Under the pieces are notes generated by a model. It had not been told where the DNA came from, searched no databases, and worked only from the letters and a program-made list of their open reading frames with translations. The translations under genes and the position numbers were made by a program. This document shows positions 41,461-48,830 of a DNA stretch of 49,557 nt, one piece after another. The DNA lies in IMG/VR virus record IMGVR_UViG_3300048997_000080, positions 1 through 49,557 of that record; one strand, given 5' to 3'. Source of the stretch: a virus. The stretch's first letter is position 1; each line of letters begins with the position of its first letter.

Positions 41461-41663
41461 CAGGCGGCGACCTGAGTCAGCTGCCTTACGCGGAAAGAGC
41501 CGTCCGGCTCGCGAACGATCCAGTCCCCGCTGTGCGCCACGACTTCGCCCTCGGGCGTCTGGACACGGATGTTGTGCAGGCAGTCGTCGTAGGTGCTGCC
41601 GCACCACTCGGCTACCTCGTAGCCGTAGACCGAGCAGACTTCGCGCGCTTCTCGCGCCATCAT
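41460..41663 (-). CDS. Small conserved phage protein, GDWIVR type (67 aa)
   Basis: GGAGG lies 4 nt before the first and 7 nt before the second of two adjacent ATG codons. The EGEVVAHSGDWIVREPDGSF segment is shared by many short phage proteins of unknown role. Three Cys lie in the N-terminal half. Confidence 0.6.
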   Translation of the reverse strand: MMAREAREVCSVYGYEVAEWCGSTYDDCLHNIRVQTPEGEVVAHSGDWIVREPDGSFRVRQLTQVAA

Positions 41664-41674
41664 CACGCCTCCGT

Positions 41675-41980
41675 TCACGCTGTTGCCGTCTGCGGCCCGT
41701 AGGCGGGTGGCTGGCATTCGATGGTCACCCGCACCATGTCGGCCTTGGCCGGGTCATCGCACGAGGTGAGCAGGTTCGAGCACAGCGACGGGGCCGGGTT
41801 ATGAGCGTGACGCATGTATACGTGCCGGATTGTCGCGTCGCCCTTTGGGTCGTCCTGGCCAAGCGCCCGCACCATGTCCCTGAGAATGCCCAGCAGCTCA
41901 ATCTGGACGCGGGCGAACTGGTCATAGTCGGCGGACGCCGGGATGTCGGCGGACACCCACAGCGGGGAATCGGGCTGCAC
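41675..41980 (-). CDS. Hypothetical protein (101 aa)
   Basis: The start is GTG 41980, because AGGAGG lies 4 nt upstream; a GTG at 41995 is upstream of that site but overlaps the previous stop. A central helix (ARVQIELLGILRDMVRAL) dominates. Unknown function. Confidence 0.45.
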   Translation of the reverse strand: MQPDSPLWVSADIPASADYDQFARVQIELLGILRDMVRALGQDDPKGDATIRHVYMRHAHNPAPSLCSNLLTSCDDPAKADMVRVTIECQPPAYGPQTATA

Positions 41981-41991
41981 CGGCCCTCCTG

Positions 41992-42132
41992 TCACGCTGC
42001 TGCAGGTCTCAGATCGTCCTCGTCGTCGCCGCGGCGGTCACGGGGCGGCAGGAACAGCCAGAAGTACAGGCCGAAACCGGCCATCAGCGAGTAGCACGCG
42101 ACGATGAGGGCGACATGGAGGAAGGCGTGCAT
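41992..42132 (-). CDS. Single-helix membrane mini-protein (46 aa)
   Basis: One membrane helix (VALIVACYSLMAGFGLYFWL) and a strongly acidic tail (RGDDEDD). The TGA overlaps the next gene's GTG. No clear ribosome binding site, so the start is uncertain. Function unknown. Confidence 0.45.
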   Translation of the reverse strand: MHAFLHVALIVACYSLMAGFGLYFWLFLPPRDRRGDDEDDLRPAAA

Positions 42133-42189
42133 GAGCGAGCCGATCGAGCGAGGATGGCAGCGGCCGAATGGCCGGTTTCACCCTATCGG

Positions 42190-42465
42190 TCAGGCTGCCC
42201 GCTGAAGATCGGCAGGTGTGGCGCGGCGGCCGCGGAGCTGGCGCGGGTCGATGCCCGACGTGCGCAGCCCGTTCTCGCGGGCAATCTCCTCAGCGCGCCG
42301 GACCGCTTGCGGCGTGTGCAGCGGCCAGCCGCGCTCGTTCAGGCCTTGCGGAACCAGCCAGCCCTTGCGGCGCCAGTCGCGGATGGTCGCGGGCTCAACA
42401 CCCACCAGCCGGGCCGATTGCGGAGTGCTCAGCATGCCGTCACCACGGGTGGGGCGCATGAGCAT
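42190..42465 (-). CDS. MerR-like helix-turn-helix DNA-binding protein (91 aa)
   Basis: LSTPQSARLVGVEPATIRDWRRKGWL is a winged-helix/MerR-type DNA-recognition helix pair, followed by the wing (GLNERGWPLHTPQAV). A short C-terminal tail holds RQLRGRRATPADL. No ligand domain, as in phage excisionase-like or regulator proteins. Starts at 42516, 42465 and 42435 are all in frame; I chose 42465 for its GGGCGGGTG. It has its own promoter. Confidence 0.65.
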   Translation of the reverse strand: MLMRPTRGDGMLSTPQSARLVGVEPATIRDWRRKGWLVPQGLNERGWPLHTPQAVRRAEEIARENGLRTSGIDPRQLRGRRATPADLQRAA

Positions 42466-42535
42466 CACCCGCCCTGTACAGCAGAAATGCCCCGGCCGCA
42501 AATCGGCTCGGGACATACGTGTGACGCCTGCGCTT

Positions 42536-42564
42536 AGTGTGGTACCCCCGCGAGTAGCTGTCAA
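42536..42564 (-). promoter_or_regulatory. Minus-strand promoter before the HTH gene
   Basis: A perfect -35 TTGACA (42564-42559), 17-base spacer and CACACT (42541-42536) as a moderate -10. The -35 begins two bases after the TAA of the upstream gene, in an otherwise tightly packed operon. Transcription should start near 42529. Confidence 0.65.
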
Positions 42565-42565
42565 C

Positions 42566-43678
42566 TTACGCCGCGGCGCGCCGGCGCGGGTGTTCTGCCC
42601 GATCACAGGTGCACGCCTGCCAGGCGCACTGCTCATGATCGCCGTTCTGGCACCGCCGGCACGACGGCAGCCCCGCACCTTCCGCCCAGCGGGCATACCA
42701 CGCAGCCCACTCGCGGAACTCCTTCGCGTCCATCGTGTCGCCGCAGGAGTCGCACCGGGACATCTTCGCCGGGAGCCTCGGGTCCGACGGTGGCTCTGCC
42801 CGCTCAAGTGATCCCATCGCGTTGCAGCTACGGCATGGGATGCCGTCGAACGACTCTGGCTGCGGCCTGGTCTCGCCCAGGATCTTGCGTGCCCGGTGAT
42901 GCAGGTCGAGGATCTCGTTCCCGGCTTCGGCGCCGGACAGGAGCTGGGGCACTTTCACCCACCCGTCGCCGCCGTTGATCATCTCTATGCCGCCGATCAC
43001 CGCGTCGAGCTCGGCGGGCAGAATCGGCCGGTCCGGGATCACGATGCTGGACGGCTCGTGCTCGCAGCCGAGCGAGCAGGCGTCCGGGTCTGCGGCGCGC
43101 CACAGGCCGGACTGAACGCTGTAGCTGATCCGCAGCTTGCAGCGGCGGCAAACACTCGTGGGTACCGGGACTGAGCGGGTGCGGCCGGGCGGATAGGTGA
43201 ACACGCGCGATGTCCAGCCGGGCTGCAGGGCGATCAGGGCATCCACGTGGCCGTGGAGAGTTACCGCCGCGCCGGCCACCGAGCCGGGGGCCAGCAGGTC
43301 GCGGCCTGGATTGCGGGGAGTCAGGTGGGCGACGGCGCGGACGCGGGCTTCCCATCCGGCGAGGACCGCGGCGATGGTGCGCATGAGCGCGTCCACCTCG
43401 GCGCGCACCGGCTCCGAAGGCCCGAACGGGGAACGGACGTTGCCGGCACCCACCTTCGGGGGATCACCGAGCGACGCCGCCAAGCGCAAGTAGGCGGTGG
43501 GGAACTCGTCCAGGCAGGTGCGGATACGGTCGCGGCACGGGTCGCAGAACGCGCGGTAGGTGAGGCCGGGTTCGCGGCGGAAGGTGCCGTCGCCCTGGTC
43601 GACGATGCGGGATCCGCTGCACCATTCGGGGGGCTGCCGGGAACAAATGCGCTGGCCTTCGTCGTCGCGCTCCACCAT
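42566..43678 (-). CDS. Zinc-binding actinophage protein (370 aa)
   Basis: Three Cys clusters are visible: FCDPCRDRIRTC near residue 45, CRRCKLRI...CSLGCEHE in the middle, and CRSCNAM, CDSCGD, CRRCQNGDHEQCAWQACTCD at the end. This suits several zinc sites. Proteins of this size and Cys pattern are common in actinophage regulatory arms; I cannot name a function. The ATG at 43678 has no ribosome binding site; a CACACT box 6 nt upstream hints at leaderless expression, without a clear -35. Confidence 0.5.
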   Translation of the reverse strand: MVERDDEGQRICSRQPPEWCSGSRIVDQGDGTFRREPGLTYRAFCDPCRDRIRTCLDEFPTAYLRLAASLGDPPKVGAGNVRSPFGPSEPVRAEVDALMRTIAAVLAGWEARVRAVAHLTPRNPGRDLLAPGSVAGAAVTLHGHVDALIALQPGWTSRVFTYPPGRTRSVPVPTSVCRRCKLRISYSVQSGLWRAADPDACSLGCEHEPSSIVIPDRPILPAELDAVIGGIEMINGGDGWVKVPQLLSGAEAGNEILDLHHRARKILGETRPQPESFDGIPCRSCNAMGSLERAEPPSDPRLPAKMSRCDSCGDTMDAKEFREWAAWYARWAEGAGLPSCRRCQNGDHEQCAWQACTCDRAEHPRRRAAA

Positions 43679-43755
43679 GAGGCCAGTGTGCAGGGGGGTG
43701 GCAGGTGGTACGGACAGGGCGGGCAACGATTGGGCAACGGAGCAGAGCGGGAGGT

Positions 43756-44124
43756 TCAGCTCGCGCTGGACGGCGGGGATTCCGTCGCGTAGCAGAAACG
43801 CCACAGGCACCGGCCGGCCGACGAGAACACGTGGTCATGCGCGGGAACCTCATCTGGTGGCACCTTAGCCTCGGCATGCGCGGCAAGGAACACCTGCTGC
43901 TGCTCGCTGTGCTCCTGCTCCCGCAGATACCGTTCGGCTTCCTCGGCCTGCTCAAACCCGCACACACGCGCCAGGCTGGCGACAGGTGCCGCGTCCTCGG
44001 CGCTCAGGAAACCGGAACCCCAGTCCATGCTGCTGATCACCAGGTCGTAGAGCGCCTGAACGCCTTCGGTGATGTCCGTCTCGGTGCCGTCGGCAGCCCG
44101 CGCGAACATGTGCACGTCGTTCAT
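43756..44124 (-). CDS. Hypothetical protein (122 aa)
   Basis: ATGA overlap with the upstream gene. A helical acidic middle (AAPVASLARVCGFEQAEEAERYLREQ) and an ending with HDHVFSSAGRCLWRFC, which may bind metal. Not recognised. Confidence 0.5.
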   Translation of the reverse strand: MNDVHMFARAADGTETDITEGVQALYDLVISSMDWGSGFLSAEDAAPVASLARVCGFEQAEEAERYLREQEHSEQQQVFLAAHAEAKVPPDEVPAHDHVFSSAGRCLWRFCYATESPPSSAS

Positions 44125-44453
44125 CTGCTGCTTGCCCGGCCGATGCGCTCAGACACCTGCATCAGCTGGGAACGCATGGCCGCAGCGGCGTCCGCGCTCA
44201 TCTTGCCGTCCATAAACAGCTCTACCTGCCGTTTGGCGGCTGGCTGGCCGAACACCATGACGGTCAGAGCGGCACCTGTGACCTTGATGGCGTTGATGAT
44301 CGGCTCGTGCGCCTTGATCTGCCTGGCCTGCCAATCGTCGAACTCGAGCTGGAGCGCGGCCATACGGCGCTGATAGTCGCGGGTATGCGCGATTCCCTTG
44401 GCTACTCGCTCGTTGTACTCGGCCAGCTCCTCGAAGCGCCTAGGCATGCTCAT
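44121..44453 (-). CDS. Helical hypothetical protein (110 aa)
   Basis: Charged helix at the start (RRFEELAEYNERVAKGIAH), a more apolar segment (IKVTGAALTVMVFG) and a final helix. GGAGGATGAGGGG precedes the ATG. No family recognised. Confidence 0.5.
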   Translation of the reverse strand: MSMPRRFEELAEYNERVAKGIAHTRDYQRRMAALQLEFDDWQARQIKAHEPIINAIKVTGAALTVMVFGQPAAKRQVELFMDGKMSADAAAAMRSQLMQVSERIGRASSR

Positions 44454-44489
44454 CCCCTCATCCTCCCACCGGGGCGCAGCTGCTGGCCT

Positions 44490-44714
44490 TCACGAGGATG
44501 CCGAAGTCGCGGTAAGCCCGTTCCAGGGCTTCCAGCGGTCACGCTCGTCCCGCAGGTCCAGCACGACCGGCGGCCCATCCCAGACCGCCGTGACCCGTAC
44601 CTCGCAGCCCACATAGTCCGAGTCGAACTCGGCACGGTGCTCGGTGTGATCGCCGGTCTCCTGGCAGTGGATCACCGACTCCGGGCCGACCAGCGTTGCG
44701 CTGCACTCGCTCAT
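44490..44714 (-). CDS. Small hypothetical protein (74 aa)
   Basis: The ATG at 44714 is preceded by GTGAGGGG. The product (SATLVGPESVIHCQETGDHTEHRAEF then VRVTAVWDG) resembles a short beta unit with two Cys and two His. Role unknown. Confidence 0.45.
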   Translation of the reverse strand: MSECSATLVGPESVIHCQETGDHTEHRAEFDSDYVGCEVRVTAVWDGPPVVLDLRDERDRWKPWNGLTATSASS

Positions 44715-44718
44715 CCCC

Positions 44719-44919
44719 TCACGCTCCCATGTCCGGCGGCACCTCGGCCCAGTCCTCGACGACGATGATCCGCCGGCGCTGCACACGCGACCCCAGCGCC
44801 TGCTGGTCCCGGGCCCACCGGGCAGCCGGGTACTTCGGATCCTCACCGGCCGTGGAGCGGATCACCACGTCACCGTCGATGGTGCGGGCCGCGTACTCGG
44901 TCACCTCGCCGGAGCTCAC
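44719..44919 (-). CDS. Small hypothetical protein (66 aa)
   Basis: GTGA overlap with the upstream Cys-rich gene. A VTEYAARTIDGDVVIRS strand region and a basic helix (ARDQQALGSRVQRRRIIVVE). Unknown. Confidence 0.45.
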   Translation of the reverse strand: MSSGEVTEYAARTIDGDVVIRSTAGEDPKYPAARWARDQQALGSRVQRRRIIVVEDWAEVPPDMGA

Positions 44920-45149
44920 CCGGCGCACCGGGGCCAGTCGCAGTCCTGGTAGGCCGACGGCGGGCAGTGCGATGCCTGGCAATCGTCCGGGCCCGGCTCG
45001 GGGCAGTCGGCGCATGGCCCGCTGTTCAGGCTCACCAGTTCGTAGTGGCACCGGGCGTTGCGCGAGTCCCAGAAGTGGCACGTCTCGCGGGAATCCTCAA
45101 TGGTTTCATCGTCAACCTCGTCATCAAGGGTGCTGCGGCTGTCGGTCAT
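44916..45149 (-). CDS. Acidic Cys-rich protein (77 aa)
   Basis: GGGGAGG lies 5 nt before the ATG at 45149. An acidic N-terminus (DDEVDDETIEDS) leads into eight Cys: CHFW, CHYE, CADC, CQASHC, CDWPRC. Likely metal-binding or disulfide-rich. Coupled to both neighbours by overlaps. Confidence 0.5.
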   Translation of the reverse strand: MTDSRSTLDDEVDDETIEDSRETCHFWDSRNARCHYELVSLNSGPCADCPEPGPDDCQASHCPPSAYQDCDWPRCAG

Positions 45150-45292
45150 CAGTCCTCCCCGCAGTAGCACTCTTCGTAGCCGCCACGGCCGGAACAGATC
45201 CCGGTGTAGGCCGGGTCTCCGTAAGACGGCTCGGCGCAGTAGCACTCGCCGTCCGGGCAACCCCTACGGCAGACAGGTTCGCTCCTTCGCAT
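45149..45292 (-). CDS. Cys-rich mini-protein (47 aa)
   Basis: Seven Cys in 47 residues (CRRGC, CYC, C, CYC) with Gly and Tyr; GAGAGGACC precedes the ATG at 45292. Its stop shares bases with the next ATG (TGATG). No family recognised. Confidence 0.5.
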   Translation of the reverse strand: MRRSEPVCRRGCPDGECYCAEPSYGDPAYTGICSGRGGYEECYCGED

Positions 45293-45320
45293 GTCCTGGT
45301 CCTCTCTCGCTGCTGAAATA

Positions 45321-45337
45321 ATGACCACCATGGTCAT
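45321..45337. promoter_or_regulatory. 17-bp operator-like palindrome
   Basis: ATGACCA and TGGTCAT flank CCA. It lies between two divergent genes and includes the candidate start of the plus-strand small gene. A dimeric regulator could bind here; the encoded HTH protein is a candidate. Confidence 0.45.
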
Positions 45338-45486
45338 CGACGTCATCCCCCGCCCAGCTGCTCGACCTGCACGGCCTCACCCTGGAGCAGATCGCCGCAC
45401 TGGACACCACCCACGAAGTCCTCGCCCGCATCCTGCCCGACGGGACCGTGCCCGTGCCCGTCGCGTCGTTCAGCTCGTCGATCTGA
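45321..45486 (+). pseudogene. Small plus-strand gene with a broken frame
   Basis: ATG at 45321 starts TTMVIDVIP. After the run of five C at 45347-45351 the protein-like reading moves one base on: QLLDLHGLTLEQIAALDTTH, then EVLARILPDGTVPVPV and a stop at 45484-45486. Joined by a +1 shift this gives a coherent protein of about 54 residues. No ribosome binding site is seen, so a leaderless start is possible. Its stop lies in the arm of a strong hairpin. Confidence 0.45.
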
Positions 45487-45536
45487 GCCTCCAGCCGGGC
45501 CGCCCGTACGGGACGTGCGGCCCTACTGGAGGCTCA
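45484..45536. terminator. Two-tier hairpin shared by convergent genes
   Basis: TGAGCCTCCAG at 45484-45494 pairs perfectly with CTGGAGGCTCA at 45526-45536; inside, GGGCCGC (45497-45503) pairs with GCGGCCC (45517-45523). The stop codons of the plus-strand gene and of the minus-strand 31-aa gene are the first bases of the two arms. No T run, but a very stable structure acting on both strands. Confidence 0.65.
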
Positions 45537-45629
45537 GAACCGGTCCGGGATCGGGTTAAGACGCCGCCAGATCGCGGCTTCGCGCTGGCTGCCCTCACTG
45601 GCGCTGAACGAGTTGCCATTGCTCCACAT
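45534..45629 (-). CDS. Mini-protein (31 aa)
   Basis: GGAGG lies 8 nt before the ATG at 45629; an ATG at 45635 overlapping the upstream TGA is an alternative. The polar product ends RREAAIW-like (REAAIWRRLNPIPDRF). Its TGA forms one end of the two-tier hairpin. Unknown. Confidence 0.45.
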   Translation of the reverse strand: MWSNGNSFSASEGSQREAAIWRRLNPIPDRF

Positions 45630-45634
45630 CGTCA

Positions 45635-45955
45635 TCACCTCCCCTCGCTGTCCTGCAGATCGGCGGTCAGCACGACCTGCACCCGGTCAATGCGGTTCCA
45701 TACGGCACTCAGGCGCGTGCGGTTGAGCGTCACCTCGTGCTCCTCGTCCGGTGGCCCGAGAGCATCCCGCCAGCGGGTGAAGACCGCACGCCGGTCCCCG
45801 TCGGTGAGAACCTGGCCGCGCAGTTCGCCTGTGGTGCCGATCGTCCACTGCAGCGGGGGCAGCTGCTCGGTGACAGCCCGGTCCATGAGGGTGCCGAGCA
45901 GGGCCAGGGCACGGAACTGCCACGCCAGGCGCTCGGTCTCGGTGACGGGGGTCAT
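45635..45955 (-). CDS. Hypothetical protein (106 aa)
   Basis: ATGA overlap with the upstream gene. Opens with a helix (ERLAWQFRALALLGTLMDRAV), then strands, and ends SAVWNRIDRVQVVLTADL. Compact small protein of unknown role. Confidence 0.5.
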   Translation of the reverse strand: MTPVTETERLAWQFRALALLGTLMDRAVTEQLPPLQWTIGTTGELRGQVLTDGDRRAVFTRWRDALGPPDEEHEVTLNRTRLSAVWNRIDRVQVVLTADLQDSEGR

Positions 45956-46422
45956 GGCGCTCCCCCCTCTGACGCGGCGATGACCGCCGCCACCCACAGC
46001 CAGGCGATGTGCCATGCCTGATCCAGGGCAGCGGCACCCGTGCCGAGGCCGGGGTTGTCGTCGTGGCCGGGGCGGGGTGCGCCGAGCCGGTAGAAGGTGA
46101 GCTTGCCCGTGGAGTCCTCGAGCATCCCGGCGAGGCGTTCCAGTGGCCTGCGACGGTCAGCGACGTAGTGGGTGGCCGCATCGGCGGCGAGAGCGACCGC
46201 GGCACGCGGCCAGTTCACCCGGCGGCCGGAGACGTGCAGGACAGCCAACGCGCCCGCTTTGCAGGCGGTCATGGACGCCACGTGGGCGGCGCAGGCCCGG
46301 CGGCCCACGTTACCGGGGAGTCCCTTGGCGGCTGCCTGCGCGTTGGTCTGGGCCCAGTAGTCACCCGCCTGGTGGGCGGTGAACAGGGCAGCAAACAGGT
46401 CGCCGGTCGTCGCGGTGGTCAC
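45952..46422 (-). CDS. DUF3307-like membrane-associated protein (156 aa)
   Basis: GAGGAG lies 5 nt before the GTG at 46422. DLFAALFTAHQAGDYWAQTNAQAAAKG, then RACAAHVASMTA and ATHYVADRR match the pattern of DUF3307 and related actinophage proteins, with helices of moderate hydrophobicity. Biochemical role unknown. Confidence 0.55.
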   Translation of the reverse strand: MTTATTGDLFAALFTAHQAGDYWAQTNAQAAAKGLPGNVGRRACAAHVASMTACKAGALAVLHVSGRRVNWPRAAVALAADAATHYVADRRRPLERLAGMLEDSTGKLTFYRLGAPRPGHDDNPGLGTGAAALDQAWHIAWLWVAAVIAASEGGAP

Positions 46423-46475
46423 GTTCTCTCCTCTTACGTCCCCGGGCCCCGGGAGGCCGGTCACAGTTGGGTGTC

Positions 46476-46766
46476 TCAGACTTCTCGCGCCGACATGATG
46501 TGGCACTCCGCGCCATCCAGGAACAGCGCCGCGGCCACGTCTTCGGTGGTGACGTTCCAGTGATCGTCCGGGACGATCTCGAAGCCACCGGGGCGGTCCA
46601 GCGCCCGCAACTGCTCATCCAGCACGTCACGCGGAATGTCAGGTGTCAGTTCGCGAAGGCGGGCGAGGCCGACCCAGTTGGTTTGCGTTTCGCGGCTAAT
46701 CGCCCAGCACAGGGACCGGATCCGCTGCTCAAGCTCGGTCATTCCGTGAGTGGTGGCCGTCTCCAT
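46476..46766 (-). CDS. Hypothetical protein, possible winged helix (96 aa)
   Basis: AGGAGAGG precedes the ATG. The ELEQRIRSLCWAISRE, LARLREL, PRDVLDEQLRALDRPG and FEIV pattern reads as a winged-helix-like unit. No confident match. Confidence 0.45.
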   Translation of the reverse strand: METATTHGMTELEQRIRSLCWAISRETQTNWVGLARLRELTPDIPRDVLDEQLRALDRPGGFEIVPDDHWNVTTEDVAAALFLDGAECHIMSAREV

Positions 46767-46774
46767 TGCCTCTC

Positions 46775-47176
46775 CTAGTACCAGTTCGGGCTGTGGGATG
46801 TCTCAAAATGCCATGCGGCGCACGGCGTCCCGTACTTGCCGTTGATGTACGCGAGCCCCCACCTGATCTGGGCGGCGGCGGCTCCGGGCTGGTAGTCGCC
46901 ACCCCACCCGGTGATCTTCTGCGGGATACCGCGCGCGTCCGACGATGGGTTGGCGGCGTAGGCGTCGAACCCGGACTCGTGCGTCCAGAGTTCGTCCAGG
47001 CACGTTGCTTCGCTGCCGGTCCATCCGTAACCGGACGCGGCCATCGAGTTGGCGAGCGTCTCGTTGGCGTTGTGTGTCACCGGGCTGGCTGCCCCGGTGG
47101 CGCTGGTGACGGCACCGGGATGGCTGCCGAAGTAGACCACGGCCGCCGCCGCGGCGAGGATCGCCAGTTTTTTCAC
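46775..47176 (-). CDS. Anchored transglycosylase-like wall hydrolase (133 aa)
   Basis: Residues 1-20 are a Lys-led signal anchor. The rest matches the short lysozyme-like fold of actinobacterial transglycosylases: CLDELWTHESGF (likely catalytic Glu), AYAANPSSDARGIPQ, IRWGLAYINGKYGTPCAAW. GTGA overlap couples it to the NlpC/P60 gene. The N-terminal anchor is nearly the same as in that protein. It probably acts outside the membrane on peptidoglycan. Confidence 0.7.
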   Translation of the reverse strand: MKKLAILAAAAAVVYFGSHPGAVTSATGAASPVTHNANETLANSMAASGYGWTGSEATCLDELWTHESGFDAYAANPSSDARGIPQKITGWGGDYQPGAAAAQIRWGLAYINGKYGTPCAAWHFETSHSPNWY

Positions 47177-47667
47177 GCCGCACTCCCGGACGCTGCCGGG
47201 CGGGTGAACCCCACCGGGTTCGTATCGCCAGGTGGTGAGGACGGCAGGCCGAACGTGGACACCCGGACCGGGTAGCCGGATCCGTATGCCTCGATCATCT
47301 TGTGGGGGCCGATGACGATTCCCTCATGGCCGGGAGCGGACGCCGTGCCGTCGCTGCCCGCGAAGAACACCGCGTCACCGGGCTGCTCCTGGCCGGCCGG
47401 GACATGCGGTTCGGTGGCCCACTGATCCTGGGACCTGTGCGGCACCCTGACCCCCGCCTGCTGGTAGGCCGCCATCACGAGCCCGGAGCAGTCGAACGCG
47501 GACGGCCCGGTGCCGCCCCACAGGTACGGGTCGCCGATCTGCTGCTGGGCGTAGGTGACCGCTGTCCCCGCTGCACCGGAAGCGGAGGCAACGGGGATGA
47601 GACCGCCGTGGTGGCTGCCCACGTAGAACACGGCACCAGCCGCGCCGAGAATGAGCAGCTTCTTCAC
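47173..47667 (-). CDS. Anchored NlpC/P60 peptidase (164 aa)
   Basis: After a signal anchor (residues 1-20) comes an NlpC/P60 core: YLWGGTGPSAFDCSGLVMAAY with the catalytic Cys, RSQDQW, GDAVFF and GHEGIVIG with the catalytic His. It should cut peptide bonds in wall stems. The start is GTG 47667, next to GGTGAG; earlier codons mirror the upstream gene. It pairs with the transglycosylase-like gene. Confidence 0.75.
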   Translation of the reverse strand: MKKLLILGAAGAVFYVGSHHGGLIPVASASGAAGTAVTYAQQQIGDPYLWGGTGPSAFDCSGLVMAAYQQAGVRVPHRSQDQWATEPHVPAGQEQPGDAVFFAGSDGTASAPGHEGIVIGPHKMIEAYGSGYPVRVSTFGLPSSPPGDTNPVGFTRPAASGSAA

Positions 47668-47674
47668 GGCGAAC

Positions 47675-48097
47675 TCACCGGAGCGTCCCGGCGTCGCAAA
47701 GATCCTTGGCGATCTGAAGGATGCTGTCCGGGTCGATCGCGGCGGCACGCTCACAGACCAGCCGGAGCGTCAGCGTCCGCTTCGGCACCTGCACTTCGCC
47801 GGCGTCGATCAGCCATTCGGCCCACTTCCTGACAGGGGATTTCATCTGCCGGCGGGACCAGTCCGCGTAGCCCGCATTCAGGCCGAAGACATGCACCCCG
47901 CAGGCGATGGCGGCGCACCCGGCGGCGTATGTCAGGTCACCGTAGTTTCGGAGGTCTGGGTCAAGGAGGGGAACACCAGTCCACCATGGGATCATGGACG
48001 TGCCCGGAACGGTCGGCAGTCCCCCCTGCGGCGGGAAGGTCACGGCGGCCCTCTCTGGTTCGGTGTCCGCGCCCATCAGGCGCTCCATGACAGTCAT
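47675..48097 (-). CDS. Hypothetical protein (140 aa)
   Basis: ATGA overlap with the upstream membrane gene. Polar N-terminus, a GDLTYAAGCAAIACGVHVFGL helix and a helical end (KRTLTLRLVCERAAAID). Unknown. Confidence 0.5.
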   Translation of the reverse strand: MTVMERLMGADTEPERAAVTFPPQGGLPTVPGTSMIPWWTGVPLLDPDLRNYGDLTYAAGCAAIACGVHVFGLNAGYADWSRRQMKSPVRKWAEWLIDAGEVQVPKRTLTLRLVCERAAAIDPDSILQIAKDLCDAGTLR

Positions 48098-48312
48098 CGC
48101 CGGGCACTCTTTCTCTTAGTTCCCAGCACGTTCAGGATGAGGAACGGCACGCCGAGGAACAGGGCGGCGATCCATGTCATCTGGGCGTTGGTGTGGCAGG
48201 CCGGGTGAGCCGCCATGCAGGCGACCGGCGGCCCGGAGATGTGCGGGCCGATCAGGGCCGCCAGTGCCATCCAGGCCAGCGCTATCAGCAGGGGCGTCCA
48301 CAGCCCTTTCAT
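48094..48312 (-). CDS. Two-helix membrane protein (72 aa)
   Basis: Helices near residues 4-24 and 45-64 with a Cys-containing loop and a basic end (GTKRKSARR). The ATG overlaps the upstream stop (ATGA). Unknown. Confidence 0.55.
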   Translation of the reverse strand: MKGLWTPLLIALAWMALAALIGPHISGPPVACMAAHPACHTNAQMTWIAALFLGVPFLILNVLGTKRKSARR

Positions 48313-48830
48313 AAGTTCTCCTCGGCGCTGCTGGCCGCACGGAAGCGTGGGCCGAGGTCGACTTTGCCGGGATCGGCAAGCAGGTCATCCAGAGACAGCG
48401 CGCGATGATCGCGGGCGACCGGGTAGTACACATAAACGCCGCGCGGGAGCGTCCAGCCGTCTGGGCTGTCAAGGTCCATCTCAACCGCGATACTGCCGGA
48501 ACCGGTAGCACTGATGGTGTCGACCCAGAACACGAGATCCTGCGTGTCCCCCAGCAGGGGCGCCAGATCCACGATCCGACCGTCCCGGTAGTAGCCCCAG
48601 AACCACGAGCCGAAACGCGGGCGCGCAACGGGCATCCACGCCGCCTCAGGAACATCCGTGCGCGGCATGGTGGTGAACCCCGGATCTTGGGGCTCGGGCT
48701 TGACAGAGCACTGGATCAGGGCGGCGACATCGCCGCCGTCAGGGCGCCAGCCGAACATGGCACCATGCTGGGGAAACGGGACGCCGTCGAAGATGACGTC
48801 GCCGACTGGCAGGTCAGATATGCCGTTCAT
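48309..48830 (-). CDS. Hypothetical protein (173 aa)
   Basis: GAGGAG lies 5 nt before the ATG, which shares its A with the FtsK stop (TAATG). Beta-rich middle (WFWGYYRDGRIVDLAPLLG, DLVFWVDTISATG). No family recognised. Confidence 0.5.
   Translation of the reverse strand: MNGISDLPVGDVIFDGVPFPQHGAMFGWRPDGGDVAALIQCSVKPEPQDPGFTTMPRTDVPEAAWMPVARPRFGSWFWGYYRDGRIVDLAPLLGDTQDLVFWVDTISATGSGSIAVEMDLDSPDGWTLPRGVYVYYPVARDHRALSLDDLLADPGKVDLGPRFRAASSAEENL

Noticed and set aside
44719-45081. 120-codon version of the small gene ending at 44719
   Set aside because: The extra N-terminus is Arg/Leu/Pro-rich shadow of the Cys-rich gene; GTG 44919 overlaps that gene's stop and is the better start.
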